Shown one piece after another: positions 7,259 through 17,265 of a stretch of 64,000 nucleotides of DNA (position 1 is the first letter of the stretch; the number at the start of each line of letters is the position of its first letter). Where the stretch lies: assembly GCF_004343605.1 (NCBI RefSeq), contig NZ_POSF01000016.1, positions 1 through 64,000 on the forward strand. The letters are read 5' to 3'. Both the position numbers and the translations under genes were made by a program. The notes under the pieces were generated by a model. It had not been told where the DNA came from. It was given only the letters and a program-made list of their open reading frames with translations, and made no database searches. This DNA comes from Dehalobacter sp. 12DCB1. GTDB lineage: Bacteria > Bacillota > Desulfitobacteriia > Desulfitobacteriales > Syntrophobotulaceae.

Positions 7259-10200
7259 TCACCACATTCCTGTATAATTGCCATTTGCATCGAACATATA
7301 ATGAGTCTTATCGGGACCAAGTTGTGGTCTAACTTGTCTTATATTTCCAGCGTGATCCAACGTCTCTTGCCATGTTCTAATATTCCCAGTTGCTGGGTCT
7401 AATTCTTGAACTACTCTGCGTCCTGCCATTTCTCCTGACTTCGCAGCAGGTTCTAATTCTCCATAGTAACGGATTCTTCCATCAGGCAATACTTTTCTTG
7501 CGTCTTGTCCATATTTTTGAGTGTATTTCAAGTCCTGTTTGAGCAAGTTGCCCATGAAGGAACTTTCGGCACCAGTCGCCCCCTTAGTTACCAGAAATTC
7601 ATCCAAAGCTACCTTAAATTCAGCAAAATTATCCGAATGCCTTAGAGCTTGATTCATTCCCACTAGTAAGGTGTATGATGGAACCCCCGGGAACAATCCC
7701 AGCGTATCCGCTAACGCTACTAAAAAATGATCTAGGTTAGGATCTTCGATAAGCTGTGTCCAACTATAAGATGCCAGCATCATATCAATGACATCCCAAG
7801 GACATATAGCCACATGCCCCGTTGGATCAATATAAATCACCGGGTTATTGTTCCCATATGCATACCGGTTCTGCGTTATTGGGTTTTTTGCATCTCCCAA
7901 ATAACTGTCCTGCGTCAGGAACCTTCCGTCATTCGGATCGTAATATCTGGCTCTGAGGTAGATCAGACCGTTGGCATCCTGGAATTCACCGGCAAAGAGG
8001 ATGTCGTTGTCTACAGTTACATTTGATGCTCTTAATTCTCCATAGGCATCATATTTGTAGCTGTTTAAGATATTTCCTGAGATGTCTGTGACCTTCAGGG
8101 TGCTGCCGAGGCCGTCGTTATGGTAGAAAATCGTATCGCTTGTGAAGTTTCGGTACAGAGGTCTGCCGCCGTAGATATAGTTTTCTCCGCTGTTTAATTC
8201 TACCAGGACCTTGGATAATCCTCCGAGTGGGACGTTAAAGTAAGAATAATTCTCAGGGTTTTGACCTGTAACGGTCTGAGTCAGCCTGTTACTGTCTCCG
8301 TCGTAGGTATAATTAATCGTGTCTGTTCCATCTGTATAAGAGACAAGCCGGTTCAGCGCGTCGTAATTGTACAGCTTTGTGCTGTTAATGTCGGTTAGGT
8401 TTCCGTTTACATCATACGTGTAGATATCCGTACCGGCCTGAGTGATTCTGTTGGCCGCATCGTACGTGTAGGCGGTTGTTCCGGCTAGCGTTCTGTTGCC
8501 TGCCGGATCGTACGTATAATTCACTGTCTGACCGCCGGGATAAATGGCGCTGGTCAGTTGGTACAGGTCATCGTAGGTATAGGTTGTCGTTTGGTTCAAT
8601 TCATCGGTTTCGGTAAGCCGGTTTCCGACATTGTCCAGCGTGTAGGCTGCTTTGGTGAGCGTTGTTCCGCCAAGGACATGTTCGACAAGGGTGAGTCTTC
8701 CTGCGTCATCGTATTCGTATGTGACGGTAACACCGTTCGGCAGTGATTCACCAATCCGATTTCCAGCCGCATCATACGTGATTGTGGTCGTATTGGCTGT
8801 ATCTGTGACGGAAGTAAGCAGGTTTCTTGCATCATAGCCGTACGTCACCTGCAGTCCGCCGGGATAGGTGATGGATGCCAGGTTGCCTGCATCATCATAG
8901 CCAAAGCTTGCGGTATTGGTTCCCCGCATGATCGAGGCAAGTCTGTCAAGATCGTCATAGGTATAGGTGGTTGTTCCAAGCTGATCCGTCATTGACAGTC
9001 TGCTGCCAGCGTCATCATAGGTATAAGTGACCTGACTGAGATCCGGATAAGTGACTGTAGTCAATTGGTTCAGGGAATTATACGCGTAGCTGACTGCGGA
9101 CTGGTCAGGTTTGGTCCAGCTGATGATATTTCCCGCCGCATCATAAGCCCAGCTGTAGATATTGTTTAAGGCGTCAGTCTCACTGATTTTACGGTTAAGT
9201 TCATCATAACCTAGCGCAGAGGTATGGTTGTTGGCATCCGTGACGGCGGTCAAATTGCCGTTCTCATCATAGCTGTAGCTCGTGACTTGGTTTAAGGCAT
9301 TTGTCACTGACATGAGTTGGTTTAAGGCGTTATAAGTATACGTGATGTTCTTGTTGTTGGCATCGGTCTTCAGAATCACATTCCCGGCTTCATCATACCC
9401 AACGGTTGTAGAATGAAGCAACGGATCTATGGTTTCGATCAGACGGTTATCTGCATCATAAACAAAGGTCCAGACCTGGTTCAGCGGATTGGTCGTTGTC
9501 AGCATATTTCCAGCCAGATCGTACGTGTTGGTGGTTACCTGATTACCCGGTTCGGTCACCGTGAGCACTTTGGAATTCTGGTCATAAGTGTAGGATGTTG
9601 TGTTGCCGCGCTGATCCGTGACACTCAGTTTGTTCCCAAGCGGATCATACTGGACGGTAATCTGTTTATTTAAATGATTGGTGATCTGGGTATTGCGGTT
9701 TAAGACGTCATACACATAAGTCGTGGTATGGTTATTCCGGTCTGTAACCGTCAGCTTGTTGCCGTTGCCGTCCAGGGTATAGCTTTCGGTCTTCCCTGCC
9801 GCATTGGTTTCTGATATCAGCCTGTCAAGCGGATCATAGCCATAGGTTATTGTATGATTTAACGGATCTGTAACGGAGACCCTGTTGCCGTTCGCGTCAT
9901 AGGTATAGGTCGTCACATTGTTTAGTGCATCCTGAACGGTCAGCAGGCGGTTGTTACCATCATAGGTGTAGGTCGTTATATTGTTTTTCGGATCGGTGAT
10001 CGTCAGCAGATTGTTGTTCAGGTCATAGGTGTTTGTAATGACGTCTCCCAAGGGATCAGTGATGGTCAGCATATTACCGGCGAGATCATAAGTGTAGGTG
10101 TACTGGTAGTCGGCCGGATTGCCCCCCTGAACATTGCCGCGTGGATCAACCTGCGTCAGTTTGCGTCCCAGGATATCGTAAGTGTAGGTGGTAATGAGGC

Positions 10201-13200
10201 CAAGCGGGTCAGTCTGGGAAATGCGGTTACCATACGTATCATAGGTGTATTGTGTTACGCCGTTGTTGGGATTTGTGATGCTAATGACCTGTCCGTATGG
10301 ATTATAAGTCATCGTGGTTACGGCGGTTTGACCGGAAACCTCACGTGATACGGTCAGCAGGTTGCCATTTGTATCATACGTCATATCTGTGGTATAACCG
10401 GCTGCATCAACGATTGTAACCGGATTGTTTTTTGTGTCATAAGTCAGCGTTGTGACATAACTCAATGGTACGGGATCCGTCTTGGTCAGCATATTGCCCA
10501 TATCGTCATACGTATAAACGGTCGTGTTGCCATTCTTGTCGGTAACGCTGATTCGGTTGTTATTGCCGTCATAGGTGAAGGTTTCGGTAATCCCTCCAGG
10601 ATAAATAATCGAAGTGATCCGGTTGGCGGGATCATATTGAGTGACCGCACTGTTTTGTTTGGCATCTGTGACGGTATTTTGTCTGTTTACGGGATCATAG
10701 GTAAAGACAGTCTGATTGTTTTCTCCATCAAGCTGGGAAACAACTCGTCCCTGGGCATCATAGGTGTTGTTAACTGTCACATTATTTTCGGGATCGGTGA
10801 TTGTAGAGAGATAGCTTCCATTATAGCTGTACTGCCATACCCCTGTGTTTACATCGGTCACTGTTTCAAGGTTTCCCGACGTATCATACGTAAAGATCAG
10901 AGTCCGGCCTGCCGGATCGGTCACTTGCTGGAGTTTGTTATCCGGATAATAGGTAAATTGCAGGGTTCTCCCAGTTGGTTCTGTAACGGTTTGCAGAAGG
11001 GAGCCGTTATAGGTCAGGGTCGTTCTATTACCATTCTTATCCCTAATTGCACAAAGTTTGCCGGAAGAATCAAATTCATAGACAGTCTGATCCTTAAAGG
11101 TCAGTTCATAGCCTCCTGTAACCTCGGTCAGATTTTCAAAACAGGCTGGAGGCCGGATGAAAGTCCCGCTGCTGGAAGCAAATTTCACCTGGTGGCCGTC
11201 CGGATACAGAACTGTAGCCGAACCGTCCTGATTGATGGTGACGGTACAGTTATAGTTATGCTGCCAGCCCTGTCCAAGAGGGCCTGAAGTGCTGGTATCC
11301 TGTGAGTTATAGTAGCGGGTAAACTGTAAAGGCATACCAATGGTTGGTATCGTAATGTCTGTTTTCTCATACGTAAAATTCCCCGATACTGCGTTTACAG
11401 GATCATTGCATTGGAAGTCCCAGTGTTGCTGGCCCAAATAGAATTCGGATTCGGGCACGATAAATTCTGATTTCAGCCAGGGGTCGGCATCGCCATGATA
11501 AACTTCGTCGCCGGTTCCTGTGGGCGCTGGACCAGAAGCATCTCCCCACCAGTTGTATTGGATATCCGCAGTACCACTGTAATTTTTATAACCATACGTA
11601 TTATTATTAAAGTTATTGAACTGAATCGTTGCTTCAGTGGCTTCTTGTGTAAACTGATAAATGCCTATACCATTATCATAAAAATGATTAAACATAATTT
11701 GGGTTTGATTTGCAGACGGAGTTAAGTATATCCCTTTATTATTGTTGTAAAAGCTGTTTCTTAGGACCATTGAGTTGGAATTTGTTAATTCTATTCCTGC
11801 AATAATACCACCATCGTGTATGCTGGTGTCGGTGACTACAGCATTATTACAATTACTTATAGAAATTCCTCTATAGTCCGCGTATCCTATTTCGCAATTA
11901 CGAACGTCAATTTTTGATGCTTTAAACGCAGATACATTTTCTTGTCCATACAGAAACTTAGCATTCTTAGCAATGAGCTGTGCATTTTCTCCAATAGATA
12001 TTCCCCACCAATCCCCGGCCATTGCTGAAGTTTGGGTACCGTCGTTATTGGTATCTCCACCGTTTGTATCATCTTTGATGGATGTAAAGACAATAGGGTT
12101 TTGGGAATTACCATTAATATTTACAGTTCCCTTAACGTTAATGATTTTATCATGTAAAATTTTAAATATTGTCCCCGGCTGAATTTCCACCGTACTTGAA
12201 GTAGCTATACCTAAATTTTCGACAATATACGGGACTTGATATAAGGGCAGCGTTTGAGATCCTATCGTCGCATAAACATATATGCCATCATACGTACAGT
12301 TAGTCTGCGTGTTATTGTTCAATGTCAATGTTGGGAATAAGCTTGCCATTAAGCTTGACCGAAACCCCAGGAAATCTTTGCAGTTATCAAATGTATTTCC
12401 AGTTATACTTCCTGTTAGTACTCGGGGCGAATTCACATAGCGTATAGCCTCATTTGGACACTGAGAAATGCTATTATTCATAATTGTACATATTGCATTT
12501 TCAATTGCTATGGCTGAGGTGCTGCTGTTCGTGATTGTATTGGCGGAAAAGGTATGTGTTCCTTTTAGCACATAAATGCCATATGAACACGCTGAAATAT
12601 TGTTATTGGTTACTAGAATATTGCCGTCAGCCATATAGATACCGTACGAGCAACTGCTGATGGTATTGCCGGATAGGGTCGGGGAACTATTCTTAACATA
12701 AATACCAGATGAAGTACAATTTGACACCTGTGTATTTGTGATACTGGCTGTGCCATTCGTCTCAATACCTCTGGTGTTGCTGAGTTCTGCAACACAATTG
12801 CTGATATTCAGGCTTCCTCCTGTGCTGTACACCTGAGAATTTATATAGCCGCCATAACGAATACAACAATAGGATAAATTTATATTTCCGCCGGAATATG
12901 ACTCAAGGCAAAGCCAATTGCCTTTGGACGGGGTCGTTGTTGTTCCGTCGTTATTAGTGTCTCCGCCATATGTATCATCTTTGATCGACGTAAAGGCGAT
13001 TTGATTCGTGTCTGATCCGAGTGCATTCAGTGTGCCTTTAATTACAAGTTTGCTGTTAATCGCGTTCAATTTGACGACGGTTCCAGGCTCAATAGTCAGC
13101 GTCACATTTGGCTGAACTGTGGTAGATGACACCACATAAACATTGTCGCTGGTCCAGGTCGTATTTGCTGTAATCGAAGATGGCGCGGTGATCGTTGCCG

Positions 13201-13282
13201 CATAGGCTGCAGGTGATTTAAGCAGAAGAATAAAACAGCCGGCTAACATTAGGAATAATATTTTTGAACGCAGTGTTTTCAC
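7259..13282 (-). CDS. Secreted RHS/YD-repeat polymorphic toxin with beta-helix N-terminus
   Basis: A GTG start at 13282 with AAGGAGG fits best (2,007 aa). A Sec signal peptide (KILFLMLAGCFILLL, cleavage near AYAA) comes first. A right-handed parallel beta-helix region (about 30-620) follows; it contains two related units, each marked by FTSIKDD(T)xGGDTNNDGT. Next is a DUF6531-type entry (DPVNAVSGNFTYEKTDI), then more than thirty YD repeats (YTYDxxGN), which build the hollow RHS shell. The core motif YLRARYYDPNDGRFLTQD and DPTGH close it. The last 150 residues are the variable toxin part, ending with RIRYYGELEP, GEMAGRRVVQELDPATG, DHAGNIRQVRP and KTHYMFDANGNYTG. The toxin activity is not certain; a nuclease is likely. 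The small gene downstream is the presumed immunity gene. Confidence 0.9.
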   Translation of the reverse strand: MKTLRSKILFLMLAGCFILLLKSPAAYAATITAPSSITANTTWTSDNVYVVSSTTVQPNVTLTIEPGTVVKLNAINSKLVIKGTLNALGSDTNQIAFTSIKDDTYGGDTNNDGTTTTPSKGNWLCLESYSGGNINLSYCCIRYGGYINSQVYSTGGSLNISNCVAELSNTRGIETNGTASITNTQVSNCTSSGIYVKNSSPTLSGNTISSCSYGIYMADGNILVTNNNISACSYGIYVLKGTHTFSANTITNSSTSAIAIENAICTIMNNSISQCPNEAIRYVNSPRVLTGSITGNTFDNCKDFLGFRSSLMASLFPTLTLNNNTQTNCTYDGIYVYATIGSQTLPLYQVPYIVENLGIATSSTVEIQPGTIFKILHDKIINVKGTVNINGNSQNPIVFTSIKDDTNGGDTNNDGTQTSAMAGDWWGISIGENAQLIAKNAKFLYGQENVSAFKASKIDVRNCEIGYADYRGISISNCNNAVVTDTSIHDGGIIAGIELTNSNSMVLRNSFYNNNKGIYLTPSANQTQIMFNHFYDNGIGIYQFTQEATEATIQFNNFNNNTYGYKNYSGTADIQYNWWGDASGPAPTGTGDEVYHGDADPWLKSEFIVPESEFYLGQQHWDFQCNDPVNAVSGNFTYEKTDITIPTIGMPLQFTRYYNSQDTSTSGPLGQGWQHNYNCTVTINQDGSATVLYPDGHQVKFASSSGTFIRPPACFENLTEVTGGYELTFKDQTVYEFDSSGKLCAIRDKNGNRTTLTYNGSLLQTVTEPTGRTLQFTYYPDNKLQQVTDPAGRTLIFTYDTSGNLETVTDVNTGVWQYSYNGSYLSTITDPENNVTVNNTYDAQGRVVSQLDGENNQTVFTYDPVNRQNTVTDAKQNSAVTQYDPANRITSIIYPGGITETFTYDGNNNRISVTDKNGNTTVYTYDDMGNMLTKTDPVPLSYVTTLTYDTKNNPVTIVDAAGYTTDMTYDTNGNLLTVSREVSGQTAVTTMTYNPYGQVISITNPNNGVTQYTYDTYGNRISQTDPLGLITTYTYDILGRKLTQVDPRGNVQGGNPADYQYTYTYDLAGNMLTITDPLGDVITNTYDLNNNLLTITDPKNNITTYTYDGNNRLLTVQDALNNVTTYTYDANGNRVSVTDPLNHTITYGYDPLDRLISETNAAGKTESYTLDGNGNKLTVTDRNNHTTTYVYDVLNRNTQITNHLNKQITVQYDPLGNKLSVTDQRGNTTSYTYDQNSKVLTVTEPGNQVTTNTYDLAGNMLTTTNPLNQVWTFVYDADNRLIETIDPLLHSTTVGYDEAGNVILKTDANNKNITYTYNALNQLMSVTNALNQVTSYSYDENGNLTAVTDANNHTSALGYDELNRKISETDALNNIYSWAYDAAGNIISWTKPDQSAVSYAYNSLNQLTTVTYPDLSQVTYTYDDAGSRLSMTDQLGTTTYTYDDLDRLASIMRGTNTASFGYDDAGNLASITYPGGLQVTYGYDARNLLTSVTDTANTTTITYDAAGNRIGESLPNGVTVTYEYDDAGRLTLVEHVLGGTTLTKAAYTLDNVGNRLTETDELNQTTTYTYDDLYQLTSAIYPGGQTVNYTYDPAGNRTLAGTTAYTYDAANRITQAGTDIYTYDVNGNLTDINSTKLYNYDALNRLVSYTDGTDTINYTYDGDSNRLTQTVTGQNPENYSYFNVPLGGLSKVLVELNSGENYIYGGRPLYRNFTSDTIFYHNDGLGSTLKVTDISGNILNSYKYDAYGELRASNVTVDNDILFAGEFQDANGLIYLRARYYDPNDGRFLTQDSYLGDAKNPITQNRYAYGNNNPVIYIDPTGHVAICPWDVIDMMLASYSWTQLIEDPNLDHFLVALADTLGLFPGVPSYTLLVGMNQALRHSDNFAEFKVALDEFLVTKGATGAESSFMGNLLKQDLKYTQKYGQDARKVLPDGRIRYYGELEPAAKSGEMAGRRVVQELDPATGNIRTWQETLDHAGNIRQVRPQLGPDKTHYMFDANGNYTGMW

Positions 13283-13456
13283 TTTTCTTCCTCCTTCGTT
13301 AACTAAATTCTTTAAATTCAATCACAAAGCAATAAAAAAAATGTAAAAATATATTTATATTTCCAAATTATACTATATTATTATTTTTGGTTAAATAGGG
13401 AATTTATCACAAGCAAATAGTACATTCGACCCAAAAAGTCAAATTGCTCAAAAATA

Positions 13457-13500
13457 AAAATGCTGTCCATCGTCTGAATAAACGATGAACAGCATCAATT
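13457..13500 (-). terminator. Terminator behind the YkpA-type ABC-F gene
   Basis: The inverted repeat ATGCTGTCCATCGT / ACGATGAACAGCAT encloses a short loop. On the minus strand TTTTTATTTTT follows the stem. It ends the gene at 13542 and separates it from the RHS gene; the plus side also has a T-tract. The rest of 13283-13456 is AT-rich and presumably holds the RHS promoter. Confidence 0.75.
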
Positions 13501-13541
13501 TTTTCTGCCACTTTACATTTTATATTTGGAAATAAAATAGC

Positions 13542-15161
13542 CTACATCTCGTACATCTTCTTGCGCAGCGCCTGAATATCTTCACTTTCTAGATACTCGT
13601 CATACGTGATTTGCTTGTCGATGATCCCGTTCGGCGTGATTTCGATAATCCGGTTGGCCACGGTCTGGACAAACTGGTGGTCATGTGACACAAACAGAAT
13701 TGTCCCCTTATAATTGATCAATCCGTCATTTAAGGCAGTGATGGATTCCAGGTCGAGGTGGTTGGTCGGCTCGTCAAACAACAGCACATTAGCGCCGGAA
13801 AGCATCATTTTAGCCAGCATGCAACGGACTTTTTCGCCTCCGGAAAGCACGGCTGCTTCCTTCAGCGCTTCTTCGCCGGAGAAAAGCATTCTGCCCAGCC
13901 AGCCCCGGACGAAGGTCTCGGTCTGGTCACCGGAATATTGTCTGAGCCAGTCGACTAGGCTCAGATGAACATCGTCAAAATAAGCCGCGTTGTCTTTTGG
14001 AAAATAGGATTGGGATGTGGTAACGCCCCATTTGAAGTCTCCGCTGTCGGCAGCTGTTTCCCCGATTAATATTTTAAACAGGGATGTCTTGGGCAGACCG
14101 TTAGGACCTACGAACGCGATCTTATCGCCTTTACTGACAATAAATGAGACGTTGTTCAGGATCTTTTCCCCTTCTACTTCTTTGCTGATTCCGTTTACGG
14201 CCAGCAGGTCGTTCCCTGCTTCCCTGTCCGGTTTGAAATCAACAAACGGATATTTGCGGGATGACGGCCGGATGTCCTCCAGGGTCAGCTTCTCAAGAAG
14301 CTTTTTACGGGATGTAGCCTGTTTGGACTTGGAAGCATTGGCGCTGAAGCGCTGGATAAACTCCTGCAATTCTTTTTTCTTGGCTTCCGTCTTTTCATTG
14401 GCGTCGCGCATCTGCTTCAGTGCCAGCTGGCTTGATTCGTACCAGAAGTCATAGTTGCCGACATAAAGCTGAATTTTACCGAAGTCAATATCCGCAATAT
14501 GCGTACAGACTTTATTTAAAAAGTGCCGGTCGTGAGAAACGACGATGACGGTGTTCTCAAAGTTATACAGAAAGTTTTCGAGCCAGGTAATGGAGGCAAT
14601 GTCGAGGTGGTTTGTGGGTTCGTCCAGCAGCAGGATATCAGGACTTCCAAATAGGGCCTGGGCCAAAAGGACCCGAATCTTTTCATTGCCGTCGAGTTCC
14701 TTCATCTTTTTATCGTGGTACTCTTCGCCAATACCGAGTCCGTTTAAGAGGGTTGCCGCTTCGGATTCAGCTTCCCAGCCGTTCATTTCCGCAAATTCCG
14801 CTTCCAGTTCGGCGATCTTCATGCCGTCTTCTTCGGAAAAATCGGGTTTGGCATAGAGAACTTCTTTTTCATCCATAACCTCACAGAGCCTTTTGTGGCC
14901 CATCATGACGGTTTTCAAGACCTCAACTTCGTCAAATTCAAAATGGTTCTGCTTTAAGACAGCGATTCTTTCGCCGGGGTCAGTCGAGACATCTCCTTTA
15001 TTGGCTTCTATCTCACCGGAGAGAATTTTTAAAAAGGTCGATTTGCCGGAGCCGTTGGCGCCGATGAGTCCATAACAGTTCCCGGGGATGAATTTAATAT
15101 TGACGTTTTCAAATAAAGCACGTCCGCCGTAACGAAGAGATATTCCAGTCGTACTGATCAT
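13542..15161 (-). CDS. ABC-F family ATPase, YkpA/YbiT type
   Basis: The 539-aa soluble protein has two ABC domains and no membrane segments, as expected for ABC-F factors that act on the ribosome. Domain 1 has a normal Walker A (GANGSGKST) and Walker B (ILLLDEPTNHLD), but its signature is LDGNEKIRV instead of LSGGE. The linker is charged and helical (about 240-300). Domain 2 has an altered Walker A (VGPNGLPKTS) but a normal signature (LSGGEKVR) and Walker B (VLLFDEPTNHLD). The length and the altered second P-loop match the YkpA/YbiT group. It is a single-gene unit with its own terminator. Confidence 0.85.
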   Translation of the reverse strand: MISTTGISLRYGGRALFENVNIKFIPGNCYGLIGANGSGKSTFLKILSGEIEANKGDVSTDPGERIAVLKQNHFEFDEVEVLKTVMMGHKRLCEVMDEKEVLYAKPDFSEEDGMKIAELEAEFAEMNGWEAESEAATLLNGLGIGEEYHDKKMKELDGNEKIRVLLAQALFGSPDILLLDEPTNHLDIASITWLENFLYNFENTVIVVSHDRHFLNKVCTHIADIDFGKIQLYVGNYDFWYESSQLALKQMRDANEKTEAKKKELQEFIQRFSANASKSKQATSRKKLLEKLTLEDIRPSSRKYPFVDFKPDREAGNDLLAVNGISKEVEGEKILNNVSFIVSKGDKIAFVGPNGLPKTSLFKILIGETAADSGDFKWGVTTSQSYFPKDNAAYFDDVHLSLVDWLRQYSGDQTETFVRGWLGRMLFSGEEALKEAAVLSGGEKVRCMLAKMMLSGANVLLFDEPTNHLDLESITALNDGLINYKGTILFVSHDHQFVQTVANRIIEITPNGIIDKQITYDEYLESEDIQALRKKMYEM

Positions 15162-15252
15162 TTTTTTACCATCCTTATTCGTGCAACCAAGTCGCCATTA
15201 TAATACAATCAAGTAGTCATTATAACATACGTAATCAATGTTTGTCGAAGGA

Positions 15253-17124
15253 TTATAATTTCGCAGCAGTAATTTTTTCAGCAAGATCGTTCAGATAGAT
15301 CCAGCGTTCCATCTTGCCAGCAATGGCACATTCCAGCGCTTCTTTCTCGGAAAGCAATTCCTGCAATTTGGCATAGTTACTGGTCTCCCGCGAAATGGTT
15401 TCATCCAGTGTACGCAAGTTTGCTTCGAGCTGTGCAATCTCTTCTTCGATCTTTCCGTATTCCTGTTCTTCCTTGTAGGTAAACTTCAATTTTTTCCTGG
15501 GTTCGGCGGTTTCACCCTGGGGATCAGTACAATGAAATTGGTCTGAAATGTCCATGTTGTTTGAAGTGATTAAAGTATTTGAAGTACTTGAACCACTTGA
15601 AGGACTGTTTCTCTTAGAACTATTTTTTTCTTCTCTGCCCTTATCTGTGATTTGTTCCAGATAATCGGAATAACCGCCGACATACTGCCGCAGTGTTCCA
15701 TCTTCCTGGAATTCAAAGATTCGGTCTACAACTTTATCTAGGAAATAACGGTCATGGGAGACGACGACCACAGCACCGCTGAAGTTCTCCAGGTAATCTT
15801 CCAGAATGCTCAGCGTCTCAATATCCAGATCATTGGAAGGCTCATCGAGCAGCAAGATGTTCGGGGCTTTCATCAGCACGCTGAGCAGATAAAGTCGTCT
15901 GCGTTCGCCGCCGGAAAGCTTGGCAATGGTATTCCACTGTAAATCAGCTGGAAACAGGAAGCGTTCCAGCATTTGCGTGGCAGTCACGGTTCCGTCCACC
16001 GTCTCAATGTTTTCGGCAATACCCCGAATATAGGCGATGACGCGCTGAGAGGGGTCCATCTCTTCGCTTTCCTGTGAAAAATAACCGATCCTGACGGTTT
16101 CCCCTGTAACGATCGTCCCGCTGTCCGGTTCAATCAAGCCCATGATCATTTTTAACAGGGTCGATTTGCCGCAGCCGTTTTTGCCAACAATGCCTATTCT
16201 GGCGTCACGCAGGATGATATGGTCAAAATCCCGGATCAGCATTTTTCCAGCATAGGATTTGGCGATATGGTTCATTTCAATGGTCTTTTTACCAAGGCGG
16301 GATGCCACCGAACTGAGGTTCAGCTTCTCCCCCGTTGCCGGTTTCTCTCTCTCGCTTAATTGTCTGAAACGCTCAATCCGTTCTTTGCTTTTCGTCCCTC
16401 TGGCTCTGGCACCGCGGCTAATCCACTCCAGTTCTCTTCGGAAGAGACTGCTGTTTTTTCTTTCCGTACTGATTTCCATTTCTTCGCGCTGGGCTTTCAG
16501 CTCCAAATACTTGGTATAATTCGCCGGATAGCTGTAGAGGTTTCCCTGGCTAATCTCAACCATGCGGTTGGTCACCCTGTCAAGGAAATAGCGGTCGTGC
16601 GTGATCATGATCATCGCTCCGCTGTATTTCCGCAGATAATTTTCCAGCCAAAGGACCATCTCATTGTCCAAATGGTTGGTCGGTTCATCCAGAATCAGGA
16701 TTTCACTAGGTTTGACCAATGTACGCGCGATCGCAACGCGTTTCTTTTCTCCGCCAGACAGGAGGCTGACATCCAGCGAGAAATCAGTAATACCCAGCCT
16801 GGTTAGAATGGACTTGGCTTCATATTCCATCAAATCCCGGACTTCGGCTGAGGTTCCCAGAAATACCTGTTCCAGAACGGTCAGATGTTCACCGAATATG
16901 GGGTTTTGCGGAAGATAACTGATCCTGACGCCGGAAGCCATCGTTACCGTACCGGCATCCGGCGTTTCAATCCCAGCGATGATCTTTAAAAAAGTCGATT
17001 TCCCGGTGCCATTGGTCCCGATCACACCGATTTTATCTCCCTCATTAATGAACAGAGACATATCTTTTAAGAGTTTTTTCTCACTATAACTTTTCGTAAT
17101 CTTTTCTGCCGATAATAGAATCAA
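15253..17124 (-). CDS. ABC-F family ATPase, Uup/YdiF-like
   Basis: The best start is TTG at 17124, 6 nt behind GAGGTG (623 aa). Two complete ABC domains are present: Walker A GTNGTGKST and GKNGCGKST, signatures LSGGEKKR and LSGGERRR, and Walker B ILILDEPTNHLD and ILLLDEPSNDLD. The inter-domain linker is basic (SRGARARGTKSKERIERF). After a low-complexity Ser/Asn linker the C-terminal 90 residues form a coiled coil (EEEIAQLEANLRTLDETI), the DNA/ribosome-binding tail of Uup-type proteins. It probably acts on ribosomes; resistance to antibiotics cannot be inferred from sequence. Confidence 0.85.
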   Translation of the reverse strand: MILLSAEKITKSYSEKKLLKDMSLFINEGDKIGVIGTNGTGKSTFLKIIAGIETPDAGTVTMASGVRISYLPQNPIFGEHLTVLEQVFLGTSAEVRDLMEYEAKSILTRLGITDFSLDVSLLSGGEKKRVAIARTLVKPSEILILDEPTNHLDNEMVLWLENYLRKYSGAMIMITHDRYFLDRVTNRMVEISQGNLYSYPANYTKYLELKAQREEMEISTERKNSSLFRRELEWISRGARARGTKSKERIERFRQLSEREKPATGEKLNLSSVASRLGKKTIEMNHIAKSYAGKMLIRDFDHIILRDARIGIVGKNGCGKSTLLKMIMGLIEPDSGTIVTGETVRIGYFSQESEEMDPSQRVIAYIRGIAENIETVDGTVTATQMLERFLFPADLQWNTIAKLSGGERRRLYLLSVLMKAPNILLLDEPSNDLDIETLSILEDYLENFSGAVVVVSHDRYFLDKVVDRIFEFQEDGTLRQYVGGYSDYLEQITDKGREEKNSSKRNSPSSGSSTSNTLITSNNMDISDQFHCTDPQGETAEPRKKLKFTYKEEQEYGKIEEEIAQLEANLRTLDETISRETSNYAKLQELLSEKEALECAIAGKMERWIYLNDLAEKITAAKL

Positions 17125-17265
17125 ATGAAGCACCTCACACTGGCTAAAAATAGTTTCGCATTCTCGCGGTAAAATAACTCCTTGCAAAGGCAGCCAATGT
17201 TAAAGATATCATATCGCACCTAAAATTTCTAATAACTACGTAAAAAACAAAAGAATTTAATACCA

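Noticed and set aside
10637-11287. 216-aa plus-strand ORF opposite the RHS gene
   Set aside because: It is a shadow of the repetitive YD-repeat code on the other strand, with no family features and no ribosome site.
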